Below, piece after piece: positions 38,401 through 47,390 of a DNA stretch of 64,000 nucleotides (positions within the stretch are counted from its first letter, which is position 1; each line of letters opens with the position of its first letter). The translations under genes were made by a program, and so were the position numbers. The notes beneath the pieces were generated by a model. It was not told the origin of the DNA, did no database searches, and worked only from the letters and a program-made list of their open reading frames with translations. This DNA is from Litoditis marina. Lineage: Eukaryota > Nematoda > Chromadorea > Rhabditida > Rhabditidae. Location: contig OZ038433.1 in the NCBI GenBank assembly GCA_964036275.1, forward strand, positions 41,387,336 through 41,451,335, read 5' to 3'.

Positions 38401-41400
38401 GGTTGGAATGGAAGTGTCTGTTTTAGCGAAATCTCGTATAAATTACTCCAATTCCAATGTACATAATCATAATATGGTTTAATTACCCAAGTTTGAGGTT
38501 TCCTTCTCGTCCTTGGGTCGGAGTTCTATTATCTTTCTACGTGGTTCGTGGAAAGTTGGTTTGCGGAAGTCTACTCCTCTTCTTCTAATTTATCAGGTAT
38601 ACTTTTACTATTAAAATGTATTACACCACACCCCCGCCTCCCATTTCACATTTTGTCCGTCCCAATACTGTTCCGTCCCACCATGTGGCTAAAACCACCT
38701 CGTTTTGTCCATCGTTTCCTAACAATTCCAACCTTGTCACGTCTAATGGCGCGGCAAACGTCATCCGCCCACGTTCTCTGTTTTCTGAACACTTTGTCCG
38801 TTTCACTGTAAATGGTTCCATTGTTACTCGTCCCAGCCTACGTTGTCCATCTGAAGACGAGCTCATCGACTACGCTATTCCTACCATTCCTTTCATTGCA
38901 CCTTTCAATGATGACCAAGTGAAGAAACGCTCTGTGGTCATGTATGGCCTTCCATCTGCCCCGCCCCACCTTTCGAGCGTCCTCAAGAGGAAATGGTACT
39001 TCTGGATCTTCTATAGGTTGCTGGATTATACCGGTCTCGAAGGTCACGTCACTTCATGTTTCCCAATGGGAAGGGAATATTTCAATGTTAACCTGAAGTA
39101 TAGCACGCGCACTGTCAAAATTATCCTTGACAACTCCCACGACTCCTCTTATTTCATCAAGAGGTTTGCACAGCTAACACAATTGCATGATTTCAGGTTT
39201 GCCCTATTGCACCTTTCAGCTCGTGCTAGTATGGGTGATGCGGAGAGAGCCAAGTGGCGTGCAGACAGGAAGAAAGCCCCCCATACCAATCGTCCTGCGT
39301 CTGTTATGCACATGTCTGTCCATTCAAACGTCCCTTCACGTTCACATTCTCCTTCATCTCAAATGTCCATATCTCCTGTCCGCAGTCATGTGTCACATTC
39401 GTCTCATGTACCACCACATGTCGAGGGTGCCGTTGTTCAGGAAAACCAGACTTGTGCCACACCTTCTTCTCAACCCCCTTCCAAAATTCATTGTGGTACA
39501 ACTGGCTCGCCAGAACAGCAACACCCTGCGTCTCACAAACGCAGTCGGGCTGTATCTCGTCCTTCCAGGAGGAGAAACAAGTCGGCTGCCGCGGCTACAC
39601 CTAATAGGCGTGTCGTAACTCCCCTCATTGTTAACCTTCGTGAAAAAATCGCGAAGGCGGGGTCCAAGCGAACAGCGGCTGGGGCAGCTGCAGATTCTGA
39701 GACTGGGCGAGGCACCACGCATCCGACTCCCTCGGAAAACAAACCCTCCGAGGAAGCGGTTGCAACCTAGCCGCTCCCAGCTCTGTCTCTTCTCTCCCGG
39801 TTACTGGTCCCCCCGCTCAACTGTCTACGTCTTTGCCTGTTCCCATGTCCTCGTGTACGAAATCTCTAAACTTTGTCCTACTGAATGCCCGAAGTCTCCG
39901 TAACAAGACCGTGGAATTTCAATCTCTACTTTACTCCAAAATGTTTGATGTTCTCTGTGTATGTGAAACCTGGCTAACGAGTGATTTCTCTAGTTCCCTA
40001 CTAGACCATAAGCATTCCTTCACTGTTATTAGAGCCGATCGTGAAAATAGAGGTGGTGGAGTAGCTATTTTTGCGGGTAATCACCTGACTGTTTCTGAAA
40101 TTAACAGCCAAAGCATATTAGGAACTGAGGTTATTACTCTTGATATTTCCAAAACTAGCTCAGATATTTTCCGCCTTATTTTGGTTTACCGTCCCCCTTC
40201 ATGCGACAGCAAAAACACAAGTGCGCTTTTCAAATTTTTAGAAGATCAAATGTCGGTATCATACCCCTGTGTAATTACTGGTGATCTCAACTTTCCAATT
40301 TGTGATACTCAGAACTTACACGCTTGTGTTCAAGGTAACATACTTAACTCGTTTGTTTCCGACAATGAATTAAATTTCTTGCATGATTTACCCACTCGCG
40401 GTAATCATTTTTTTGGATATTATACTTTCGAATGATAATAGCCTTGTTGAAAACGTGAAAACCATGTGCAAGTTTTCAAATAGTGATCACAACATGCTAA
40501 GTTTTTCTGTCAATATTGAAGATCGTCCGATACCAAATGAAGTCACGCCACAGTGGACAAAAGGCGACTATAGCCAGATAAATTTCTACCTGGCACATCA
40601 AGATTTTTCATTTGTTTATGATATGTCCCTATCTCTCCAAGCAGTTTATGACCGATTCATCAGTATTCTAAAATCAGCAATTAATACTTTTATTCCACAT
40701 TCTTCACCGCGCGATAGATTGTTTTCTCCTGCTCACATCGTACGATCGTTCAATTCAAAAAATAAGGCATGGGAAAGTTTTATTAATGGCACTGGTAGTT
40801 TTTCAGTTTATTCTGTGTGTTCCAAACGGCATACTTTGAACTGTAAAAGATTTGCCATGAATTCTGAACAGAAGGTGATTGATTCCAGAGACCCGAAACG
40901 TTTTTATGGCTACGTTAACTCGAGAATAAAAGACTCGAGTAAAAGCACCATTTCGCGTATCAATAGTATGGAGAATCCAGCCAAGGTTCTCACTTCTCCT
41001 TCTGACGTAAGTAACTGTCTTTCCCAATTTTTCCATTCAGTTTACAGCGAGGGCGCTATTATCGATACGCCCCCTGATTTCTTTCCTCCTAAATTACCCA
41101 ATTTTCCTGAAATAGTTATCAACTCATCTCATGTTATTTCAGCTATCAAACAACTAAGTGATAAACAGTCACTCACCCCGGAAGGCATTCCCTCGTATTT
41201 CATCAAAAGAGTTTCGGATACGCTCCTACCCCATCTCACTTTTTTCTATCAACGGTCGCTTATTTCTGGTAGTATTCCAAAACAGTGGAATGAAGCGATA
41301 GTTATCCCTCTACTCAAAAAATCCCCGCGTATTGATCCGAAAAACTATAGACCGATTAGTCTAACCTCCTCGTTTTGCAAAATATGTGAAATTTTTCTGA

Positions 41401-44400
41401 GTAAACGACTTCTAAATTTTTTCACGTCAAACTCCTTGCTTGACCAGAATCAATTTGGTTTTCTACCGGGTCGCTCCACTCTGAGCAATCTCATGTCCTG
41501 TATATCGTCCTGGCAAAATTCACTGCAAAATAACAAACCAGTAGATTGTATCTATGTTGACTTCCAAAAAGCTTTTGATTCTGTTTCCCATCAGCTCCTT
41601 TTGTACAAATTGCAAAAATATGGTGTAAGTGATGTTTTGTGCAAATGGATTGCCAGTTATCTGTCAAACAGGTCATTCAAAGTACGGGTGAATGATTGTT
41701 TGTCATTACCAAAGCCATGTACGTCGGGTGTACCACAGGGTTCGGTCATTGGCCCATTGCTGTTTCTTATTTATGTTAATGATATTTCTTGGCGTCTAGC
41801 TAGTCCTTGTTTTCTTTTCGCTGACGATCTCAAAATCTTCAGAGAACTAAATTGTGATTTTGACAGCAATATACTTGAAAGTGATCTCGAATGTATCTCG
41901 ATTTGGGCTACTAAATGGCTTATGAATATTAACGAGGCTAAATCCCAGCATTTGTCAGTCAATAGTAGTTCACATCCTAGTCAATACACATTGAATAAAG
42001 TAGTTATTCCAAACAACAATTCGGTTCGTGATCTCGGTGTTACGGTGTGCAACGATCTCTCTTTCAGATCTCATATTTCTGAAATTGTAAAGAAGGCAAA
42101 CAGGGTTGCAAATTGTATTTTGAGAGCTTTTCAGCTGCGTAAAATTTCCAGCTACAGAAAGGCTTTTATAACGTATGTTCGTCCAATTCTTGAATATGCG
42201 TCTCCTGTGTGGTCCCCCAACACTGTGATGGATACAACCAGTGTTGAAAACGTGCAACGACGTTTCACTCGTATTGCGTTCAGAAAATGTGTTAGCAATC
42301 CTCTCACTTTATCTTATGCGGGTCGTTTGGTAAGTTTTCAACTTAAATCACTTGCGTATAGACGTTTGGTATTTGATCTCTCCCTTTGTTATCGAATCAT
42401 CCATGGTTTTGAAAAAAAATCCTTCACTACAGCTATTTACGATAAGCAGGTCAAAAAGGCCTCATTCATTTCAAATCTCGCGAAATTTTGCTAGTAAAAG
42501 GCAAGTTTTTGGTTCGTTTGCGAACAGAATGCCAGCTATTTGGAATTTACTTCCAAGTCATGTAGTGGAAGCAGGAACTCTATCTGCTTTTCACGCTCGT
42601 CTGGAAAAAGTGGACTTGTCTACTATTGTACCGTCTCTTAAACTGGACTGATCCCAATGGATCTTCCCAGATATGAAACGGTTATACTACTTTTCAGGAT
42701 ATTTCCGGGGATTCTGGCAGCACCGCATCGAAATCTTTAGTTACCGAATTCAATATTTTTTGGACTTATGATGTAAGTAAAATCTTTGCGCTTTTTTGTC
42801 TTCATACTCATAATGAGACATTTTTCACGCCAAACTCACCCCAAATCAATCAACTGCAAAACGCACTATCAAAACTATTTGGATATCCGAACGAGTTTGC
42901 GTGTCATCGCCTCTCCCCCCCTTTCCACCAAATCTTGAGTTGAACTCCTCTGGTTCCCTGTATGTTCCGATTATGAGCGTATGTCTATTTCCAGGCCTGG
43001 TGGAGAGATGGGCGCCGAGCCAGTGTTAATATTATATGATGGCACCTAGTCCATAATATAATATACTGTTTTGTTTATGTTTATTGTGAAGATATAGTTT
43101 CGATTCTGTTCTGTTTCTCCATTTTGTGTTTTCTTCTTGTTGTGACTTCATATTTTGCTGTTTTCTTTTTTGTTACCTCTCACTTTTCCACTGGAATAAA
43201 GTATTCATATATATAATTGCTATAAAACTGTAAATCAAAGGAGAACACTGTAAACGTACCTTCCTCGACAGCAGCATTCTCCACTTTTTTCTCTTTGGCG
43301 GGACCCGACTTCTCTTTCGGTTTATCATCCTTCTTCGCCTGTAACACCGAATACGTGAATTTTCGGGAAAAAACTGCAAACTGTTCACTTGTACTTGAGA
43401 AAGTCGCCGGAATGAGCAATTTCTTAGAATCGAAGTACCTGTAGTTCGAAAATATGCATTTGGGACCGAGCACAGAGCTCCACTAGTGTAAATGCAAATG
43501 GGTAGATTTCTAATATATACATTGGTAAAAAGGGGTCCAACCGGGCTCTTCCAAAGTGAAGGGGATCAGACCGCTTTAGTTGCAACAATGAGAGGGTGGG
43601 AGGGCTAGCATGGAAGCTGCACCTCCTCCTCCCCCCATTGCGCAGCGAAAGTGAAGGAGGTCATTTGGTAACTCTTGTCAAAAAGTGAAGGTAGTACCAT
43701 CTCAGGTGAGTTTGTGTTCATGCCCCTGATGCATACAGTTACACAAGTAAGGTTCAACTGTTCGACTGAAAGAAATCCGTTTTTGCATTTAAACCCTTCA
43801 AAATAAATGAATAGAGGTATTGCAAACACACCTTCTTTTTGGGTACCATGTCATCAGCGGTTTTAGGGCCCAACAGTTCGAGTATCCGCAGATCCACCTC
43901 TTTCTTAACATACGATCCATCGGCCCACGGCAACAGGGAACGAATTTCTCCTGCAAGAGAAACAAATATGATCGAGTATGATAGTCACAGTTTTCTTTCG
44001 ATGCCTAAAACCATAAATATAACTACATCGTACTAATACATTGTACCTCGTCCATACGAGAGGCGACAGTGTTGTGAACAGAAAAACATTCAAAATCGAA
44101 TTTCTGTCTGGGCAACCAAACTACAAAAACGGTGTGATATTAGATTTTCACCAGTAAAATGAGACTCTTTGAAATCGGGGTATTCAAAGTTCCGATTGTA
44201 AGAAAAACGGGTGATTCCATGGATCATTTATGCTCAACTTCACTTTGGTGCATAGTGAAGCCATACACCAGGTTCGATCGACTATACGACTATTCGACAA
44301 AAAGTAATCCGTTTTTCAAATTTCCTCGTTTTTGACGAAAACGTAGAACGTTTTGTGGATTTTTGTGGCTATTCGGACAACTTTACTGAAGTATGAGTGA

Positions 44401-46682
44401 AGCAGAAGTGTAGTGAATCAAGTGAAACAAGCTCCGAACATACTATCATTGTATATCCGAGTTCCAGTTCCAATTTGAGGAACAACTTAAGGATCTCCTT
44501 CTTCTTGTAAAAATAACCGGGATATCGAACCTATACATGAGAGTAGCCTAAGATACCCAAGATGGCTAAGAGACATACCTAAGAGTTTTCCTACGTTGAA
44601 CGAGTACCTATCCACCACAAGTTGCTGCTGGTGTTTGGCTATCACGGCAGAGACCTGGAAGAAAAAAAACCGATTTCCTTTCGCTCAAGATTCACTGAAC
44701 AGCAAAGTGCTCTTTCTAAGTCCATTGTCCATTTCTCAACAAAAAAGACCTCTCTCATCATGTCTCAACTGCACTGAATCCAAATAGTTAAAATTGTATG
44801 TATAGAGCGAATTCTGAGTGTTAGATAATGTTTTGTTTTTATATTTAGTTTAAGTACGTTTCGCTGCAATATCTATCATGAATATCTTAGCTACCCCTCA
44901 GCTTTTAGCGGGCGGTTTTCAACCCTAGCGTTTTACGTCTGAGAAAGGGATACGTCGTGTTTATCTAATTACTCAGCGTTTTACGCTCAATTAATCGATA
45001 CACATGTTCTCTTCACTGTTAACGTCCACTTCAAAAGTATGCACCCTTCATCTATAGTGATACTTTATAAAACTGACAGCGTCTTCGATTTGATCTACAG
45101 TGACGACAACTCCCACTCCACTGGCTTTCTCGAAAGCAACGACATCTACACCACTAACGGTATTGGCTAGAAGATAGTCCAGAGCGGCTGTTACCTGAAG
45201 GAGCACAAAAATAATGACACTTTGTTTTCGGATTACAGAAATATACATCAAAAATGAACCTGGTTCATTTCATAGAGACACAAACAATTTAGTTCAGTTT
45301 CTCGAAAACAAAGAAACTTTATTCACTTTCAAAAAAATTCAAGACAAACCGCAAACCGGATGTCTCGAAACCCGATTGCTTGTGTAATCGGCCCGAGATC
45401 AGCGCCACCTAATCTTTTGCCAGTCGTGGTTTCCCCAATTTTTTTCTTTTTCTACGAATCTATTCATTTAACCTCACATTTGTTCAGCTGACCTACCACT
45501 TTGAAAGAAAATTATTTAAACGTTATTTAAGCCTCACCTACTTGTTCGCAAATTGACAGTTTCAGGACTTGATACAAACCAACGTCGTTTCATTATTTGC
45601 AGGTTTCTTCTTTATATATCTGTTTTGAGTTGTGAACTATAATTTGAAAAATCGACTGTATGTACACTATTTTATATCCATGAATGATTTTATGTCCAAA
45701 TATCCATGAATGAGCGGAATCAAGTATATATTTTCATGAAAGCTTTCCAACATTCACTGTTCGGTTCGGTAAAGCGAACCCTGTGGAAAAAAAGATACCT
45801 GAGGCTCAGTTTTTATTCCACCACCAACAATGTACTTCACTACTAACGGTATATTCTGCACACATTGCGGTTTCACTTTTGTGCCCAGCTGATAGAGCAG
45901 CGTACCCTGAAACAGTCAACATGAAATGATTTCATATAGGTTTAGGTCTCCGTCAATCAGCAACATTTGAATTTCTCACTTTCATTGAGATGAGAATGAT
46001 TGCTTTCTGCTCGCGAGGGAGGGGTCGCCGTGTGAAAATCTTTGGGTAATGTGAAGTGATAATGATGGATTGAACTCATTGAACAATATTAGTCTAGGAC
46101 TAGGATCACGTGAGTGATTCCTGGTAGCTGGTGGGATTACGCTAGAACAAAGAATTTCACATCTGTTAACCAAACTTACTTCACACTTTTCCTATAAATC
46201 AAGAGGCCTTTACCGGGCATAAAAGTATTTTGATACCGTGAAACTGGCAGAACCCTTAATAAAAAACAATATAGCCGCTCCATCATAATAAAGGTTGAGT
46301 TTTCATCTCTTTCAAGTGAAGTGACCCGCCTTGATTTGACATCAGTTGAACTAGGTTGTGGAATAAGTAGAAGAGGATGCGCCTATTCTTAGCTGAATTT
46401 AGACTTTAACTTTAAGTGTAGAGTTGTGCTGGTCCAGGCCAAGTTAACAACAGAACGACATCATTCCCATTTGCACTGGCTCACTTTGCACTAATGCCTA
46501 CTCGTTTCCATCGTGATTTTGTAATGTAGACCTACCTGAGCTTTTGTGAATTCATTTTGGGCGGAAGCAAGCTCCTTCTTTGTAACATCGATAATTTCAA
46601 CCAATAGTTTGGTGAGCGATCCGTTCTTCAGCGTTTCTTTCGCTTTCAGATCTGATAGGCCCAGTAAGCACAAATCAGCCAT
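14429..46682 (-). CDS. qars-1: Cytosolic glutaminyl-tRNA synthetase
   Basis: QARS charges tRNA-Gln with glutamine in the cytoplasm. Exons (minus strand): 46682-46536, 45906-45799, 45194-45078, 44654-44579, 43950-43832, 43338-43260, 37668-37610, 37343-37254, 36802-36716, 36332-36233, 35869-35814, 35419-35288, 34593-34522, 34410-34352, 33877-33785, 33519-33382, 32980-32807, 32407-32239, 26752-26657, 26285-26158, 20943-20877, 19622-19497, 14479-14429. Every junction is GT-AG and phases close to 780 residues, close to animal QARS. Residues 1-190 form the eukaryotic N-terminal tRNA-binding region, 190-225 a Lys/Glu linker. The class I signature [15 protein letters not shown] has HIGH at 279-282; the KMSKS-equivalent is VVSKRK (495-500). 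The C-terminal anticodon-binding barrel ends [13 protein letters not shown], then [12 protein letters not shown]. The ATG lies 8 nt after TTCACAG, typical of an SL-trans-spliced start. Introns total about 30 kb and are filled with transposons. Confidence 0.95.
15052..15208. mobile_element. Family-P hAT-like MITE copy
   Basis: It starts CATACATAGTCCAGTAAAG and ends in CTCGCTGGTTTGAT, a degenerate inverted version of the family terminus CATACACCAGTAAGG. Flanking octamers GGCTGTGC and GGCTGAGC match in 7 of 8 positions, consistent with an aged 8-bp target duplication. Confidence 0.65.
15403..15415. repeat. G13 mononucleotide tract
   Basis: Thirteen consecutive G on the plus strand in the QARS last intron. 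Confidence 0.9.
19354..19425 (+). other. Degenerate tRNA-like sequence with perfect B box
   Basis: GGCCGAGTGGTCGAC resembles a Ser/Leu-type A box and D arm, and GGTTCGATCCC 40 bp later matches the pol III B-box consensus. The ends do not form an acceptor stem and the anticodon arm is unclear. I read it as a tRNA-derived relic or SINE-like fragment, not as a functional tRNA. Confidence 0.35.
19698..19825. mobile_element. 128-bp palindromic MITE
   Basis: Both ends carry the same ~24-bp inverted repeat, TTTTCTTGAACCAAACACGA on the left with its exact complement on the right. The 80-bp interior is unrelated. It lies 75 bp upstream of QARS exon 22, in the intron. Confidence 0.7.
21079..22225. mobile_element. 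Foldback element Y, copy 1 (interrupted)
   Basis: It begins TTCATGAAAAAGTGGGGACC and ends with the complementary sequence, and the two arms are extended inverted repeats of one another (ACTACTCTCAAATGGAGCAG is present in both orientations). A second, uninterrupted copy is at 54369-55076. The left arm of this copy is split by a 616-bp insertion (21137-21752). No coding capacity is visible. Confidence 0.8.
21137..21752. mobile_element. PIF/Harbinger-like element X nested in Y
   Basis: Its termini are inverted repeats: GGCAGGGTCCATACTTTTTA on the left and the complement on the right. It is flanked by TTA on both sides (21134-21136 and 21753-21755), and the empty site survives in the other Y copy as a single CCCCTTAGAC. 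The interior is rich in GGCGTATTACGC repeats and codes for nothing. A 3-bp TTA duplication is characteristic of PIF/Harbinger elements; the superfamily call is inference. Confidence 0.75.
22380..22790. repeat. 131-bp tandem repeat array, locus 1
   Basis: Three to four diverged units carry the motifs TGACGTCA, AACTTTGCACTTTTCAAAAA and TCCAGAATCCCAGAA at a spacing of about 130 bp. It is the reverse-complement relative of the longer array at 53560-54235. Confidence 0.8.
22791..23230. repeat. Z-family flank beyond the 131-bp array, locus 1
   Basis: The stretch with AGAGACGCAGAGACATTTTC, CGACGGAAGTTGGC and CATAACTCGGCTCAAACTGA recurs in reverse orientation at about 53100-53460. Repeat array, flank and foldback Y therefore occur together at two loci and form one composite repeat. 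Confidence 0.65.
24245..24263. repeat. G19 mononucleotide tract
   Basis: Nineteen consecutive G on the plus strand, in QARS intron 20. Confidence 0.9.
26321..26480. mobile_element. Family-P hAT-like MITE copy next to QARS exon 20
   Basis: Termini are CATACACCAGTTAAGTTGTC and CGGACCTTACTGGTGAATG. Flanking octamers CACGCGAA and CATGCGAA match 7 of 8. The near duplication begins 28 bp upstream of the QARS exon 20 acceptor, so the element delimits the polypyrimidine/branch region of that intron. Confidence 0.75.
27879..28038. mobile_element. Family-P hAT-like MITE copy
   Basis: It begins CATACTACAGTAAAATTGTC and ends GCACCTCACTGGTGTGTG, with the family interior (AATGAACTACTTTTTCGCC). No clean target duplication remains. 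Confidence 0.7.
30595..30739. mobile_element. Family-P MITE copy, 3' end eroded
   Basis: It begins CATACACCAGTAAGGTCCGA followed by the canonical interior (CGACAAGAAGTAGTCTG, GATTTTGCATCAAAAATAGA). The right terminus is lost after AATAGTCCATTTTTC. Confidence 0.7.
31838..31898 (-). pseudogene. 61-bp duplicate of the QARS exon 18 3' end plus donor
   Basis: This segment repeats 32227-32287, the last ~49 coding bases of QARS exon 18 plus its GTACGT donor, with three substitutions. In the exon frame it would read [10 protein letters not shown] then RDYKR. It has no acceptor or upstream exon body and lies downstream of the real exon in the same intron, so it is an exon fragment. Leaving it out gives the conserved QARS protein. 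Confidence 0.85.
32995..33150. mobile_element. Family-P MITE copy, degraded
   Basis: CCAGTAAGGTCCTACC, CATTCGACAGAAATGAGTCC and the ATGTTGCATCAAAAATTGG interior are recognisable; the right end is eroded. The copy lies about 15 bp upstream of QARS exon 17. Confidence 0.6.
34801..35250. repeat. GGTTCGG-rich direct and inverted repeat cluster
   Basis: Two diverged ~180-bp units share CCCGAACCAGGTGGTTCGTT, AAGGTGGAACCGAACC and TTGGTCGACTAC. They are followed by inverted copies of the same GAACCGAA motif (TTGGTTCGGGAAGA). The whole cluster sits in the QARS intron between exons 12 and 13. Confidence 0.7.
36090..36213. mobile_element. 124-bp palindromic MITE, family V copy 1
   Basis: Termini are TTAAAGCAGGACGATTATGT and its inverted copy; the central part (CAATTGCAGTTGAAAGG) is also near-palindromic. 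A second copy is at 52131-52253 in NRDE-2. It lies 20 bp before the QARS exon 10 donor side. Confidence 0.8.
37078..37241. mobile_element. Family-P hAT-like MITE abutting a QARS splice donor
   Basis: Ends are CATACACCAGTAAAGTTGCC and TCGAACCTTGCTGGTGTTCG. Flanks GATTTCAC and GAGTTCAC match 7 of 8. The right-hand duplication occupies intron positions +5 to +12 of the QARS exon 8 donor (exon ends at 37254), so the element inserted just outside the donor core. Confidence 0.75.
37905..38115. repeat. Family-R repeat copy (GTAAAATACCCC terminus)
   Basis: The copy begins near CTATAGGTAAAATACCCC and carries ATCACTTTTACAGAGGTATC and TTCATTTTAGTGGCACT. Diverged relatives share the start at 49341, 58727 and 60475 (minus), or the interior at 62608-62815. 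It is a dispersed repeat of unknown class. Confidence 0.55.
38131..38344. mobile_element. Family-T MITE (GTCGCGACCCC) copy 1
   Basis: Ends are ACACCGCCAAGGGCCTCTC and GAGAGACCTTGGCGATGTAT, inverted with respect to each other. The interior carries TCGCGACCCC repeats and GATTTTGTATGAAATTCGT. Copies recur at 57622-57846 (inverted) and 63640-63845. Confidence 0.7.
38476..38497 (+). other. Complete SL1 spliced-leader sequence at the 5' end of a retrotransposon
   Basis: All 22 bases of the nematode SL1 leader are present without a mismatch, from GGTTTAATTACCC to AAGTTTGAG. It is not an SL RNA gene: the next bases are GTTTCCTTCTCG instead of the GTAAAC-type SL RNA intron, and no Sm site or terminal stem follows. 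It lies 118 bp upstream of, and on the same strand as, retrotransposon ORF1, so it marks the 5' end of a trans-spliced transcript that was reverse transcribed and integrated. Confidence 0.92.
38616..39770 (+). CDS. Retrotransposon ORF1 protein (RRM-like nucleic-acid-binding)
   Basis: The frame encodes 384 residues and is intact. Residues ~105-220 follow the pattern of RRM-type ORF1 proteins of CR1-like elements. RSVVMYGLP is followed by a helical basic stretch ([14 protein letters not shown]), FPMGREYF, a second strand VKIILDN, and then a block ending [16 protein letters not shown]. The C-terminal third is low-complexity, rich in Ser, Pro, His and Arg ([14 protein letters not shown]), and is probably RNA-binding. 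No zinc knuckle is present. ORF1 ends in TAG 63 bp before the first ORF2 ATG. The ORF2 frame has no stop just upstream and reads back over the ORF1 end, so ORF2 could be expressed by frameshift or reinitiation. Confidence 0.75.
   Translation: MYYTTPPPPISHFVRPNTVPSHHVAKTTSFCPSFPNNSNLVTSNGAANVIRPRSLFSEHFVRFTVNGSIVTRPSLRCPSEDELIDYAIPTIPFIAPFNDDQVKKRSVVMYGLPSAPPHLSSVLKRKWYFWIFYRLLDYTGLEGHVTSCFPMGREYFNVNLKYSTRTVKIILDNSHDSSYFIKRFAQLTQLHDFRFALLHLSARASMGDAERAKWRADRKKAPHTNRPASVMHMSVHSNVPSRSHSPSSQMSISPVRSHVSHSSHVPPHVEGAVVQENQTCATPSSQPPSKIHCGTTGSPEQQHPASHKRSRAVSRPSRRRNKSAAAATPNRRVVTPLIVNLREKIAKAGSKRTAAGAAADSETGRGTTHPTPSENKPSEEAVAT
39833..42651 (+). pseudogene. Retrotransposon ORF2: endonuclease plus reverse transcriptase, frameshifted
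   Basis: Frame one (39833-40435) carries the AP-endonuclease motifs [33 protein letters not shown] and TGDLNFP. It breaks at a T7 run (40408-40414). The next frame (to 42494) resumes with the endonuclease SDHNM motif and the reverse transcriptase: [52 protein letters not shown] and FADDLKIF, then [11 protein letters not shown] second break lies at or after an A8 run (42412-42419), and the C-terminal block [20 protein letters not shown] (to 42651) is in a third frame. All catalytic motifs are readable, but the protein cannot be made in one piece from this copy. Both breaks sit at homopolymers, so assembly error is an alternative to decay. Confidence 0.85.
44262..44395. mobile_element. Family-P hAT-like MITE with exact 8-bp target duplication
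   Basis: AGTGAAGC flanks both sides (44254-44261 and 44396-44403). The ends are CATACACCAGG and ACAACTTTACTGAAGTATG. The interior is shortened relative to the 165-bp family length. It lies in the QARS intron between exons 4 and 5. Confidence 0.85.
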
Positions 46683-47390
46683 TTTACCCCTGTGAATGAT
46701 GAAATATCAGTGAAGTACAAATACAAAAATAAACAAAAGTTATAGATAATGCAACGAACTGAATCATTTCACGTTCATTCCTTCCGCTTTCCCCTGTCAA
46801 GTGAGGAGTGAAAGGAACTATAGGCGAATACTTACTACAACACTTACCGGGTTTCTAACTAACCAGAACGAACTTGCGGTTTTTTATATAATACAAATGC
46901 TCATATTTTCACTACTAAGCACTTGAACGACGAACGTCTCACGTTGGAGCAAGTCGTTGAACTGCCTTTCTACAGAACTCTAACAAAATGGAAAACGAGA
47001 GCAGTAGTAATTGTTTGAACAAAACTTTTAACTTTTTTTGAAAATCATGAGAAACAGAACGTCGGATTGACAGCACTGTCGTGATTACACGGCATGCACG
47101 ATTTACGTATCTATTTCGAATCTGACGCGAAAAATATTAAAGTAATTTTTTTATTGTGATTTTAAATATTGGTTATTCAGTTATTCTGCTAATTTTTCTT
47201 ATTCATTGGCCAAATAATTGAGTGTTATAGAGTTGTACGCATAGTTGGTGTTTTCATGGTCCAGTTTTGAGAGTTTGAATCGAAGGATATCATTTTTGTT
47301 TCCCTCAATTTAGTTAATTTAGTTGGTTTGACCAGATTGTTAATGAATTTTTACAGATAATCGTATGAGAAGCCGTTGACAGGGACGATA
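46683..47390. promoter_or_regulatory. Divergent promoter region of QARS and NRDE-2
   Basis: Only 708 bp separate the two start codons, which point away from each other. On the QARS side an acceptor-like TTCACAG lies 8 nt before the ATG, and a TATA-like TATATAAAAA is at 46881-46890. On the NRDE-2 side TTTTTACAG ends at 47356, 34 nt before the ATG, and either site could accept an SL exon. Between acceptor and NRDE-2 ATG lies a tiny upstream frame (ATG at 47365, four codons then TGA). Shared regulation is inferred from geometry. Confidence 0.55.

Larger units (their letters stand above)
38476..43051 (+). mobile_element. Non-LTR retrotransposon (CR1-like group), SL1-tagged, defective
   Basis: The order is SL1, a 118-bp leader, ORF1 (38616-39770), ORF2 with AP endonuclease and reverse transcriptase (39833-42651, two frameshifts) and a 3' tail. 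It lies antisense in QARS intron 6. The 5' boundary is set by SL1. The 3' boundary is uncertain: a CATAATATAATAT at 43052 resembles the 5' flank CATAATCATAATAT and could be a target duplication, or the element may run to the AATAAA near 43195. Confidence 0.85.

Noticed and set aside
38476..38580. SL1 RNA gene
   Set aside because: Only the leader matches. The base after the leader starts GTTTCC, there is no SL RNA intron, Sm site or terminal stem, and a retrotransposon ORF1 follows on the same strand.
39187..39742. Several 100-140-codon frames overlapping retrotransposon ORF1 on both strands
   Set aside because: They are shadows of ORF1 in a stop-poor, Ser/Pro-rich GC-balanced region.
44440..44530. 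Extra QARS exon (frame reading RFDIPVIF)
   Set aside because: Joining 44579 directly to 43950 gives [17 protein letters not shown], which matches animal QARS; the extra segment would disrupt it.
47376..47390. NRDE-2 start at 47376
   Set aside because: That codon is TTG; the first in-frame ATG is 47391.
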